DNA of 64,000 nucleotides, taken from contig NZ_CP070978.1 of assembly GCF_018417535.1 (NCBI RefSeq), forward strand, positions 434,001 to 498,000. Reading direction: 5' to 3'. Shown here piece after piece: positions 30,048-37,967 of the stretch. The position numbers and the translations under genes are program-made. Numbering within the stretch: the stretch's first letter is position 1; each line of letters begins with the position of its first letter. This DNA comes from Burkholderia pyrrocinia. Lineage in GTDB: Bacteria > Pseudomonadota > Gammaproteobacteria > Burkholderiales > Burkholderiaceae. A model generated the notes under the pieces. That model saw only the letters and a list, made by a program, of their open reading frames with translations, was not told the DNA's origin and did no database searches.

Positions 30048-31712
30048 TAGCCATTTCAAGATGTCGTGGCGCCAGCTAAATAGAAATGTCGTGTTTTCAG
30101 GGGTTCAGGATTTGTTTCTCATGGGCTGCAGATCACGCCGTGTCGAAGAGCTGGTCCTGATCGGGCAGGGCGCTTACGCTTACTGCGTTGGTCTTCGCAG
30201 ACCGTCGGCCAGGTTTGCGAGGTTGATTCTGTGCCTGTCGGTGTTCGGCGAGATCCACGATTACCTGCTCGACGTCGGCCTGCGTAAATGCACGTTGCTT
30301 CTTCGTGCCAACGGGTTGCTTTGAACCGCGGACGGCCTGACCTTGATTGGTTCGCGACGGCGATCCGGAGGTTCGACGGTTGTCGCGCTGAGCCTGAAGC
30401 GCTTGCGAAACTTGTAGCACGTGACTCAATCGCTTTTGCTCGATCACTGCACCTTGATCGACTTCCGCCAGCTTGTCGTAAAGACGGCAAGACAGAACCT
30501 TGCCATCGGCTCGGATTTCGATCCGCCCGTCGGGGTACTCCCATACATCGATGTAGCGGTGAATCAGCTTCCGGTTGACCGGCGTGTCGTCCAGCAAGTA
30601 AAGCACTCGGTCGTGGAGCACGGTCAGCGATTTCGATACCCGACGTGTTTCACGCCACGTCAATAACGTATCCAGATCCTCGTCGTCTCGCAGTGGCCGA
30701 TGCGCATTGAAGTCGCTGCGCGGCGGCTTCGCGAAGCGTGTGTTGTAGGCTGCCATGAAGGAGGGCGCATACGCATTGGCCTCGGCTACCGTGCTGATCC
30801 CGCGCAGCCGCAGTTCCTTCACGAGCCGGTCTTGCAAGGTCAGATGCGCTCGCTCGACACGGCCCTTGGCCGAGCTGCTGTTCGCGCAAAACGTATCGAT
30901 GTTCAGCTCATACATGGCCCGGCCAAACTGCGTCACGCTGCTTCCGGTCTTGCCCGCGGTCGGGCTGCGGAACACGCTGTACTTGTCGCTGTAGAGCGCT
31001 CCAGGTTTGCCGTAACGCTCCAGATACGCCCGCGTCGCTTCGAAGTAGCTGAAGGTCGATTCGGTCTGCGTGAAGTGCAGATGCATCAACCGACTCGTCG
31101 CGTCGTCGACGTACACCAGCAGCGTGCAGGCCGGCGCCCGTTCCTCGAACCATCGATGATCGCTGCCGTCGATCTGGATCAGTTCACCCAAGCAGGCGCG
31201 CCGGGCCCTCGGCTGATAGACCTTCGGCGGCCGCTGCCGGCGTGGCACCCACAAACCGGCATCCGTCATCAGCTTCCGGACCGTCTCCTTGGCCAACTGG
31301 ATGCCATGGCACTCGGACAACTTCTCGCAGGCCAGCGTCGGGCCAAAATCCGCGTAGCGCTCGCGAATGATCGTCAGCGCTCTCCGAGCCAGTTCCTCGT
31401 CCAATCGCCGGTTCCCCGGACGACCACGTTTGCGCGACATCAGTCCAGCCGCACCAGACTCCCGGTACCGAATCACTAGCCGTTCGATCTGCCGGACCGT
31501 TAGGCCCAGTCGTTCGGCCGCGCGGCCAGGCCTCAGGCCCAAATCCACTACAGCCTGGATTACCTTCAGACGGTCGAGTTCTCGCATGTTCAATGTCACC
31601 AGTGCTGTTCGGTGCATCGCCGGCTCCATGATCTGACGGGGAGCCGGCAAGCTTACCGAGGTCCAAACGCGACATTTCTAAATGGCTAGAACACGACATT
31701 TCTAAAAAGCTA
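30048..31712 (-). mobile_element. ISNCY-family insertion sequence, apparently intact
   Basis: An imperfect 22-bp terminal inverted repeat begins TAGC at both ends (30048 inward and 31712 inward; 16 of 22 positions match). Each end also holds a second inner copy of the AGAAATGTCG motif (30077-30096 and 31669-31685), likely transposase-binding sites. It encloses one complete transposase gene. No clear target-site duplication is seen. It lies directly beside the left end of the prophage. Confidence 0.75.
30133..31629 (-). CDS. ISNCY-family transposase
   Basis: The 498-residue protein has an N-terminal helix-turn-helix (MRELDRLKVIQAV, ERLGLTVRQIERL). A DDE/rve-type integrase core follows (GELIQIDGSDH, YVDDATSRLMHLHF, then AKGRVERAH), and the C-terminal tail is basic. 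The frame is uninterrupted. ATG 31629 is taken as the start; ATG 31617 or 31650 are alternatives. It is clearly related to the broken copy at 25763-26507 but not identical, so the two are not a recent duplication. Confidence 0.93.
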   Translation of the reverse strand: MEPAMHRTALVTLNMRELDRLKVIQAVVDLGLRPGRAAERLGLTVRQIERLVIRYRESGAAGLMSRKRGRPGNRRLDEELARRALTIIRERYADFGPTLACEKLSECHGIQLAKETVRKLMTDAGLWVPRRQRPPKVYQPRARRACLGELIQIDGSDHRWFEERAPACTLLVYVDDATSRLMHLHFTQTESTFSYFEATRAYLERYGKPGALYSDKYSVFRSPTAGKTGSSVTQFGRAMYELNIDTFCANSSSAKGRVERAHLTLQDRLVKELRLRGISTVAEANAYAPSFMAAYNTRFAKPPRSDFNAHRPLRDDEDLDTLLTWRETRRVSKSLTVLHDRVLYLLDDTPVNRKLIHRYIDVWEYPDGRIEIRADGKVLSCRLYDKLAEVDQGAVIEQKRLSHVLQVSQALQAQRDNRRTSGSPSRTNQGQAVRGSKQPVGTKKQRAFTQADVEQVIVDLAEHRQAQNQPRKPGRRSAKTNAVSVSALPDQDQLFDTA

Positions 31713-31798
31713 CTACACACAAATCTTCGATAATTCACGTTATGTAAAGTCTGGTCGCTAGCAAATCCGGTACTTCTGTCAGGTTGAAGGAAACTGTT

Positions 31799-31824
31799 TG
31801 TAAACATACTTACAATCGCTTACA
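31799..31824. promoter_or_regulatory. Putative operator: TGTAA/TTACA repeats
   Basis: TGTAA-N6-TTACA (31799-31814) is a perfect inverted repeat, followed by a further TTACA at 31820-31824. TACAAT (31811-31816) could serve as a -10 element. The cluster ends 24 bases before the first prophage gene and probably binds its regulator, but the protein is unknown. Confidence 0.5.
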
Positions 31825-31847
31825 CAGTTTCGCCTCCCGCAACGCCT

Positions 31848-32372
31848 ATGAATGCCGACCTCCGTCACGGCGCGCTATCCGATTTTCTCGCGCTCACTGA
31901 CGGCCTGTCCATCGCTCGAATCGCTCAGACGCTCCGCTGTTGCACCCGCACCGTCCGGAACTACGTCACCGGGCGCTCGCCGATCCCGTGGCATCGAATC
32001 GAAGTCCTGCGCCTGCTGGCGCTCGAATCCAACCGCGCAGCACACGAGACGGCGACGCCCGGTGCGCGCGGCGAGCCGCCGTCGCCAGTACGCGCGAACA
32101 TCGAACCGGACCCGAACGCCCCGGACGTGCCGCCCGATGAAATGCTGGCATGGGTCGGCGTCCACGCCCCGCATTACCTGTCGAGCCAACGAAGCCTCAC
32201 GCACTACATTCGCGGCTGGAACGTGGTCGACAAAATCCGCCGAGCGAAACGCGAAGGCACGTTCGCGGCCGTGCTTGCCAAGTGGCGCACGCTCGTGCCG
32301 GATCTGCCGCGTGCGTGGCGCTCCGGCCCACTGTGGACCGGCATCGGGCCACCTGCCTACGTTCCCCCATAA
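31848..32372 (+). CDS. Phage DNA-binding protein with helix-turn-helix
   Basis: The 174-residue product has an N-terminal helix-turn-helix (residues about 10-45, LTDGLSIARIAQTLRCCTRT and a following NYVTG turn), a Pro-rich linker and a basic Trp-containing C-terminal part. It is the leftmost prophage gene and is preceded by TGTAA/TTACA operator-like repeats. A regulatory role in the prophage is likely. Whether it controls the adjacent cargo operon or the lysogeny decision cannot be told. No named family is assigned. Confidence 0.7.
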   Translation: MNADLRHGALSDFLALTDGLSIARIAQTLRCCTRTVRNYVTGRSPIPWHRIEVLRLLALESNRAAHETATPGARGEPPSPVRANIEPDPNAPDVPPDEMLAWVGVHAPHYLSSQRSLTHYIRGWNVVDKIRRAKREGTFAAVLAKWRTLVPDLPRAWRSGPLWTGIGPPAYVPP

Positions 32373-32416
32373 ACGGCGCCCAACGGCTATACCACCCCGG
32401 GCGCCCAATCGCGGCG

Positions 32417-32461
32417 TTGACACCAGCCGACGCACCCGAAATACTGTATATCCATACAGCA
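32417..32461 (+). promoter_or_regulatory. LexA-controlled promoter (SOS box)
   Basis: TACTGTATATCCATACAGCA (32442-32461) contains CTGT-N8-ACAG and differs from the SOS-box consensus at few positions. A perfect -35 TTGACA (32417-32422) lies 17 bases before AATACT (32440-32445), so the LexA box overlaps the -10 region and would block the polymerase. The first gene starts six bases after the box. Confidence 0.85.
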
Positions 32462-32466
32462 TCGGT

Positions 32467-32790
32467 ATGAGCATCATGCAGCGCGACGACGACGAGAACG
32501 TGTTGGAATTCTTCGAAGAGCGCGCCGCGATCATGACCTTCGACGGCGGGACACCGCGCCACGACGCAGATTTCCGCGCGATGGTACGCACACGCCTCTA
32601 CTTCGACGCGCGCGGCGTCACCATACCGATGGGCGGCTATTTCTCGTGCTACTGGAACACCGAATTCGGGTGGAACGACAGCAACGGAACGCCCGTGACG
32701 TTCCCATGCGCCGTCGCCCTGTTTTCCATGTGGCACGCGGCGCAGGACGAAGCCGACCGCGCGGGACGTTGCTACACGTGGTTGTTGTGA
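32467..32790 (+). CDS. Small SOS-controlled protein, unknown function
   Basis: The 107-residue product (or 104 if ATG 32476 is used) follows the LexA box directly and is the first gene of the PAAR/amidase operon. It carries an ERAAIMTFDGG-type N-terminal motif also seen in small proteins of other integrative elements, and aromatic-rich middle and end parts. It has no signal peptide or membrane segment. In P2 relatives such as phage 186, a LexA-controlled gene near the att side encodes an anti-repressor (Tum). A similar induction role is possible but not shown. Confidence 0.75.
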   Translation: MSIMQRDDDENVLEFFEERAAIMTFDGGTPRHDADFRAMVRTRLYFDARGVTIPMGGYFSCYWNTEFGWNDSNGTPVTFPCAVALFSMWHAAQDEADRAGRCYTWLL

Positions 32791-32894
32791 CCCCCTGCCG
32801 GTCGGGATTGGTAGAATCCCGTCGAATCGTCCGAACAAAACTGAGAGAGGCCGACGCGCCACGCGCCGAGGCCGCATTTTCGAGGGGCGCACAC

Positions 32895-33449
32895 ATGTTG
32901 CGAAAAATCGCAGTCGTCGGGGACACGCTGTCCAGCGGCGGCAACGTCCTGCCGCACGGCGGACCACCCATCACCATGTACGGACATCAGATCGCGTTAA
33001 TCGGCGGTCCGGCTTTCTGCGCTGCATGCAAGGCGACAGGCGTCATCGCGAAATCTGGCGGCCCGTACCGCATGAGCATGTCGGGAGAATGCGCGCTCGA
33101 TCAGGATATCGTGCTGTGCGGCTGCCCGAAGCCACCGAAAATCATCGCCGGGCTGGGCGGCGAATCGTGGTGCGACGACATGATCGAAGGGCAAGGCAAG
33201 GTTGTGTCGAGCCTGACCGCCACAGGAGGCGTTGCATCGGTCAAGAAAGGTGCATTCGATGAGCAGGTCAAAGCCACCGAGCATCAGGTCGAAGGCTTGC
33301 CGTACTACATCGAAACTGCCGACGGCCGCGTGCATTTCGGCCGCCTGGACGCGAGCGGGACATTGCCGCGCGTCTACACCGGGGACGACCCGGGTTCCTA
33401 TACCGTTCATTGGGGCGACGACGCGCTCGCCAAGCACCACGGGGAATGA
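32895..33449 (+). CDS. PAAR-domain spike-tip protein
   Basis: The 184-residue protein has an N-terminal PAAR domain (about residues 5-95) with repeated Gly-rich turns and six Cys (42, 45, 66, 75, 77, 93), several of which may bind metal. A C-terminal extension ends YTVHWGDDAL, as in PAAR proteins of type VI secretion systems. PAAR proteins sharpen VgrG or phage gpV spikes and recruit effectors. The start follows the SOS-controlled gene by 104 bases, and the amidase gene follows after three bases. This PAAR could cap the phage spike (gpV) or load the host's type VI system. Confidence 0.87.
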   Translation: MLRKIAVVGDTLSSGGNVLPHGGPPITMYGHQIALIGGPAFCAACKATGVIAKSGGPYRMSMSGECALDQDIVLCGCPKPPKIIAGLGGESWCDDMIEGQGKVVSSLTATGGVASVKKGAFDEQVKATEHQVEGLPYYIETADGRVHFGRLDASGTLPRVYTGDDPGSYTVHWGDDALAKHHGE

Positions 33450-33452
33450 TCG

Positions 33453-34073
33453 ATGCCGCACACGAAACCGACCAAGATCGACACGAACACGCAAACGGGC
33501 TCGCAGAAAGAAATCCCCGTGAAGGCGATCACATTCAAAGAACTTTGGGACGCCTACCCTTCCGGCGACCCGTACGACAATCCTGATTACACGAACCAAT
33601 GCGCCATTCGCATGAGCGTGACCTTGCACCGCGTCGGTGTTGGCATGAAGTCGTTTTCGCAGAAAACGGTTAAGCCCATGTCCGGCTCGCCGACCATCGG
33701 TCGAATCATCCTCGATGGAAAGCCTACGGCGACGCGCGCGGACGAACTCGGAGAATGGTTGGAACATCAGCCGTTCGCCGGACTGCCGAAAGCGGAAAAC
33801 ATCACCGGGGCCGATTGGGAATCGAAGGTGAAGGGACGCACCGGCATAATCCAGTTCTCGCGCTACTGGTCCCGTGACGGCGAAGCCGCCGCGAACGCCA
33901 GCGGCGGGCACATCGATCTGTGGAACGGCTCGCGCCTGACCGTGAGCAGCGCCCCCGATGCGGTCGCGACATTTAGCCGGGTGCTCGGTTTGCAGTCGTT
34001 CGCGGCAGGAACATCGTTCGGATGGTCTGACCTTCGGAATTCGAAGCAAATTCTTTTCTGGGAAATCAAATAA
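33453..34073 (+). CDS. Tae4-type peptidoglycan amidase effector
   Basis: The 206-residue protein matches the type VI amidase effector 4 (Tae4) family, NlpC/P60-like enzymes that cut the D-Glu-mDAP bond of peptidoglycan stems. Visible features are FKELWDAYP, the catalytic Cys50 in NQCAIRMS, and the His153/Asp155 pair in GGHIDLWNGSRLT. It has no signal peptide, so it needs a delivery system to reach the periplasm. The neighbouring PAAR gene suggests delivery on a spike. The stop overlaps the start of the next gene by one base, suggesting coupled production with an immunity protein. Confidence 0.9.
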   Translation: MPHTKPTKIDTNTQTGSQKEIPVKAITFKELWDAYPSGDPYDNPDYTNQCAIRMSVTLHRVGVGMKSFSQKTVKPMSGSPTIGRIILDGKPTATRADELGEWLEHQPFAGLPKAENITGADWESKVKGRTGIIQFSRYWSRDGEAAANASGGHIDLWNGSRLTVSSAPDAVATFSRVLGLQSFAAGTSFGWSDLRNSKQILFWEIK

Positions 34074-34411
34074 TGCGGCGCCTATTGGGAACGATCGGAT
34101 TTGCGATTGCGGGGCTCGTGAGCGTGATCGCGTGGTCTGCGGTCGATTCTCGCCTGTGCACGGTTATCAAAAATTGGTGTACGCCACCGGCCGGGACGTG
34201 TGGCGGCGGCGTCGACGCATGCGCCGCAACGACACACGCCACGATCGATCTGTTCGTCTACTTGTTCGGTCCGCCGATCCTGTTCGCCGCCCTTGGATTT
34301 TTCGTGTTTTCCCGTCGGCGACCGGCGCATATCGTCGTCGCGTACGTTGCCGGCGCCGTGATCGTGCAATGGGTACTATGGTTCGTCGGGGTTCGACTTC
34401 TGCATATCTGA
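34073..34411 (+). CDS. Three-helix membrane protein, putative immunity protein
   Basis: The 112-residue protein has three hydrophobic segments (about residues 5-25, 58-80 and 86-110). The loop after the first contains four Cys and would be periplasmic if the N-terminus is inside. Its ATG overlaps the amidase stop, the usual place for an immunity gene. Known Tae4 immunity proteins (Tai4) are soluble periplasmic proteins, so this would be a different type if the assignment holds. It is followed by a strong terminator that closes the operon. Confidence 0.7.
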   Translation: MRRLLGTIGFAIAGLVSVIAWSAVDSRLCTVIKNWCTPPAGTCGGGVDACAATTHATIDLFVYLFGPPILFAALGFFVFSRRRPAHIVVAYVAGAVIVQWVLWFVGVRLLHI

Positions 34412-34428
34412 CGCGACCCAGCCCAACA

Positions 34429-34453
34429 AAAAAGCCCGCACGTGCGGGTTTTT
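34429..34453. terminator. Rho-independent terminator
   Basis: CCCGCACGTGCGGG (34435-34448) forms a perfect GC-rich stem with A residues before and a T run after, so it can work in both directions. It separates the LexA-controlled operon from the oppositely oriented patatin gene. Confidence 0.9.
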
Positions 34454-34512
34454 CCTGGCTCCGTTGTGAATTCCCAACGATGTCGCTTGTTGACGTCGTT
34501 GGCGTTACTCAA

Positions 34513-35610
34513 TCAGTGCCCTTTCAAACTTTTGAGCAAGCCATATTGGCGCTCGATGTCTTGCGCAAGAGCGTATCCGTGACCGGCAATCGCATCAAAA
34601 ACCTCAACCTTCATTCGTGAAAGATTTGTCGGGAAACCGCGTGCGAGTTTTGCATTTTCTTGGTTTCCGTCTTGAATCTGCCTCGCAATGTAGGTGTAGG
34701 CGCCAGCGTTGCTTGATCGTTCGAGATAATTAACAAACGAACGCACCCGCAATGTCCGCGACTGCTCCGACATGATGTCGGCGAGGCGCTTCGCCCGAAA
34801 CAAGCTGAAGAAAGATGCTGGCCCATCGGCAAGTGGGGCACCTGCATCCGAAACGTAAATGACGGTATCAGTAATTTTGGGCTGCTGTTTGCCTACATCG
34901 AAATACGGTTCAAGCCCTAAGTTGTCGTAGACGCCTCCATCATAAAGATGCAGGTTCCTAAAGGGCAACGAGACAGGTTCCGGTGGCTTGCTGGCATCCC
35001 ATTCCTTACGGCGCATCCATGAGAATGCCCGAGCCTTGATGGAGAGCGGACCGATCAATCCCGGAAACGCCGCCGACACCGCCATCGCACTGGCTAGTGC
35101 GAACTCTCCGCCGTAAGCATACCCGGATCTCCAGTCTCCGATGGAGTCGCGCTTAAATCGGAACCTTCGCCCCGTCTCCGCAGTCGTCCCGTTGATCGAC
35201 CATTCCGGACGGACTGGCAAGTCTTTGAGGCAATGTGTAACGCCCCAGCCCCTTAGCGATTTCGCGATCAGATTCGCACGAGACAATATGTAGCGCCAGT
35301 TGTGTGGAACCACCAGTTTGCATATCGCCTCGAAGGCAAGGCTACGTCGACTCAACTGCATACGAAGAGGCTCATACACCTGCTCAATGAAGCCTGCGGA
35401 CGACGGCCAGTGCATGTTGCACCGGCTAAACATGAGGCCCACGAGCAAGCTGCCGCCGGAGACCGTCGAAACCCGCGATACGCGCTCCAACATACCCCGC
35501 TCCGCCAAGTACCGCAGCACACCAAGATGGAAAGCCATAGCGCGCGCGCCCCCACCCGAGAGCGCCAGCGCGATTTCAATTTGATCCGGCGCGACAAGAC
35601 TTCTGTTCAT
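34513..35610 (-). CDS. Patatin-like phospholipase
   Basis: The 365-residue protein is a patatin-family acyl hydrolase that would act on membrane phospholipids. It has the oxyanion-hole motif SGGGARA (residues 18-24), the nucleophile Ser54 in STVSGGSLL and the catalytic Asp224 in the DGG motif. The fifth position of GxSxG is Leu rather than Gly, a variant seen in some family members. It has no signal peptide. It follows the metallo-beta-lactamase-fold gene by 33 bases on the same strand, forming a two-gene operon. Codon use is visibly more AT-rich than the phage structural genes. Patatins are the killing effectors of several anti-phage systems, for example CapV in CBASS; no nucleotide cyclase is present here. 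Confidence 0.9.
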   Translation of the reverse strand: MNRSLVAPDQIEIALALSGGGARAMAFHLGVLRYLAERGMLERVSRVSTVSGGSLLVGLMFSRCNMHWPSSAGFIEQVYEPLRMQLSRRSLAFEAICKLVVPHNWRYILSRANLIAKSLRGWGVTHCLKDLPVRPEWSINGTTAETGRRFRFKRDSIGDWRSGYAYGGEFALASAMAVSAAFPGLIGPLSIKARAFSWMRRKEWDASKPPEPVSLPFRNLHLYDGGVYDNLGLEPYFDVGKQQPKITDTVIYVSDAGAPLADGPASFFSLFRAKRLADIMSEQSRTLRVRSFVNYLERSSNAGAYTYIARQIQDGNQENAKLARGFPTNLSRMKVEVFDAIAGHGYALAQDIERQYGLLKSLKGH

Positions 35611-35643
35611 GGACTATCCCGGCAGGCATTACATCTGACGTGA

Positions 35644-36546
35644 TCAGAGCGTGTATTCCGTTTCTACGTCGAGACTACCGATATAGTTCAAAAAGCTGGT
35701 CATCGATTCGTCTTTTAAGTTATCCGGCCCTTCGTATTCCGGATTTGAAACGTAAAAGTGCACCTTCCCTTCCACGCACTCCATGATGATGTCACCGGCG
35801 CGGTTTTGGGTAATTTTCCGGTACCCCGTGTAGTAGTGCAAGTGCCGTGAAGGAGCTTCGCCAATTACGATGATCTGTGGATCTAGCTTCTCAAGCCATG
35901 AGTCAGGAATTTTCCCCGAATCACGACCATGATGTGAAGCAAAAACGATCGTGGTTTTTTCAAGCTTGATGTGTTCCTCGATCTTTTCCATGAAATCTGT
36001 TTCGAGGTCTCCCAACCACATCACGCTTGCTCCGTTTTCAAGCGAGTATCGGATGACGGCCGACGTATTGTTATACGACTCGCCCGCTTCGCAGGCTGCC
36101 AACGCCAGCTTAAAGTCAGAATTATTGGTATCCGGCCACAGGACGCTAATACCAGACGAGCCGCGCGTCTCGTCGGTTTTGTTCATCCATTTTCGCGCGC
36201 AGCCTTTGTAAATGTAAAACGCCTTATCGGTATCATCTCGAAGCTCGCAATAGCGTTTGAATGAGTCAGAATCATTATCCTTTATTGCCTGATTATTGAC
36301 AACATAGAAATTCCGGATGTTCATTTCATCATCGAGCATTTCTATACCCCCAAAGTGATCCTGATCTGGATGGGTACAAATGAAGCGAGTTATGCCCTTG
36401 CTGGCTGATTCCTTTTTCAGTTCAGCGATAATCTCGTCCTTGTTCTCATCAGTAAGATTGCAGTCGATAATTGTAAAATTATCGCTGTTGTGCCTGATAT
36501 AGAACATGTCGCCGTTTCCGACGGAAAAGCTCTTGATGATAGACAT
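35644..36546 (-). CDS. ComEC-type metallo-beta-lactamase-fold hydrolase
   Basis: The 300-residue soluble protein has the metal-binding motif HPDQDH (residues 59-64), Asn-Thr-Ser at 160-162, the WLGDLE motif with Asp180 and the SHHGRDSG motif with His205/His206. These are hallmarks of the MBL domain of ComEC/Rec2, here without its channel. Stand-alone proteins of this type are predicted nucleases or phosphodiesterases and often occur in defence or toxin loci. The codon use is strongly AT-rich compared with the phage genes. It is the first gene of the operon with the patatin. Confidence 0.88.
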   Translation of the reverse strand: MSIIKSFSVGNGDMFYIRHNSDNFTIIDCNLTDENKDEIIAELKKESASKGITRFICTHPDQDHFGGIEMLDDEMNIRNFYVVNNQAIKDNDSDSFKRYCELRDDTDKAFYIYKGCARKWMNKTDETRGSSGISVLWPDTNNSDFKLALAACEAGESYNNTSAVIRYSLENGASVMWLGDLETDFMEKIEEHIKLEKTTIVFASHHGRDSGKIPDSWLEKLDPQIIVIGEAPSRHLHYYTGYRKITQNRAGDIIMECVEGKVHFYVSNPEYEGPDNLKDESMTSFLNYIGSLDVETEYTL

Positions 36547-36877
36547 GTGGAACCCCGGTGTCAGATGCTAAGTCTAGTTATCGAGCGGCGACCCGAACTC
36601 GGGGAGAAACAGCTACCAATAGCTGTACTCCATCGAGACGTGTTTCCGCTGCCTGCGATCTGAATTTAGTGTCACGCAGCGTCCGCTTGGACGGCTGCTA
36701 TCCCTCTCGCGCAAAGGGTACGCATACTGTATGTGGCGTTCCGTTAGCGGTCAATGCACCACATGAGGAAATTTTGCAACCTCCGGTGTAGTGGGCTTGA
36801 CAATTGCTATTGCGCCTCGCGCGAAAATGTGCTTAGCCGTATCCGTCGGCTCGACCATCAACCCGGAGAGGTCATAC
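36547..36877. other. 331-bp gap between phage gene D and the MBL gene
   Basis: No convincing gene is present. The short perfect palindrome ACAGCTA-CCAA-TAGCTGT (36609-36626) lies here, about 63 bases upstream of the MBL start, and could be an operator for the MBL-patatin operon. The promoter of that operon must also lie here. Confidence 0.5.
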
Positions 36878-37963
36878 TTACGCCGATTTCCCCCCTTTCC
36901 GGAAATGCGTCCTGTGCCGACTCGTCGTCGGATCGTCGCGCATCTCCATTTCGAGTGATGACGTGAAACCGCCGTTGCCGTCGATCCGAGACACGACACG
37001 CTTCACCAGCCACGGCGTTGCATCGATATCCGGTTTGAAGCCCTTCGCGTTCACGGTCATTTCGGGGTACACGTCGGGTCGACCGAGCGCGAGCGTCATA
37101 TCAAACGTTGCCTGTCCGCGCTGCGTGCGTGCGTATTCAGCCTTGGCCGCCGCCTCCGCATCGGCGCGCGAACTGTAGATTTCCGGCAACAGCTTTGTGC
37201 TGCGGTTGTTTTCGCCGCCGACGATCACGGATTCTTGCTTGCCCTTCTTCGACGTGTGCCAACGCGCGCGCACCGACGTGTAGCTTTCGCGCTGCGAGAC
37301 GTGATAGCGGTACGAATCGCCCTTCGCCTTCCGGATCTCGAGCGTCGGCAGCGGCTTACCGCTCGCGCTCGTGCCCGCACCGATCGGCATGAACAGCAGG
37401 CGCCCATCCTTGACCGTCATCACCGCGTCGTACCGCTTCGCGAGCCGAGTCAAAAATGACATGTCGCTTTCGCTCGTCTGGTCGATATGCGCGATTCGGA
37501 TTTTCGCGAGCGCGTCGCCGAGCGCAGGCGTTAGCTTGTGCCGGGCGGCAATCGTCTTGACGATATCGCCGATCGTCTGGCCGTGCCAGCTTTTATCGCG
37601 CCGCTCGTGCATGGCATCCGTCATCGACGCCGAGCGGGCGCTCACCGTGATCTGGTCAGGCGCACCGTGGAACTCGAACTCATCGATCGTGAACGTGCCT
37701 TTGTCCACGAGCGTTTCGCCCTCCCACCCAATCGACAGTTTCAGTTCGGCGCCGCGCTTCGGCAGTTCGAGATCGCCGCGCGTGTCGTCCAACACCAGAT
37801 TGAGCGAATCGGCTTCGTCGGCGCGCGATTCGCTCAACGTGAGATAGACGAGGTACGGCGCGATCGAGCGTGACAGGTCGCGCCCGTCGAGCGTGATGCG
37901 GTAGTCGGCGCATGGGACGAGTCGCCGCGCCGGGAGCTTGGTCGCTTGCACAAAATCCGCCAT
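36878..37963 (-). CDS. D: Phage late control protein gpD (baseplate hub)
   Basis: The 361-residue protein matches P2 gpD, the hub related to gp27/VgrG that links the tail tube and spike. It begins with the typical early pattern YRITLDGRDLS and carries the central SDMSFLTRLAKRYDA motif. The ATG at 37963 is chosen because the upstream in-frame stretch is Arg-rich and overlaps gpU. It is the last of the minus-strand tail genes, five bases after gpU, as in P2. Confidence 0.95.
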   Translation of the reverse strand: MADFVQATKLPARRLVPCADYRITLDGRDLSRSIAPYLVYLTLSESRADEADSLNLVLDDTRGDLELPKRGAELKLSIGWEGETLVDKGTFTIDEFEFHGAPDQITVSARSASMTDAMHERRDKSWHGQTIGDIVKTIAARHKLTPALGDALAKIRIAHIDQTSESDMSFLTRLAKRYDAVMTVKDGRLLFMPIGAGTSASGKPLPTLEIRKAKGDSYRYHVSQRESYTSVRARWHTSKKGKQESVIVGGENNRSTKLLPEIYSSRADAEAAAKAEYARTQRGQATFDMTLALGRPDVYPEMTVNAKGFKPDIDATPWLVKRVVSRIDGNGGFTSSLEMEMRDDPTTSRHRTHFRKGGKSA

Positions 37964-37967
37964 CGCC

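Noticed and set aside
33453..34073. Reading the amidase as the phage endolysin
   Set aside because: A complete lysis cassette with its own M15 endolysin is present at 51.5-53.4 kb, and the amidase sits with PAAR and a probable immunity gene under LexA control.
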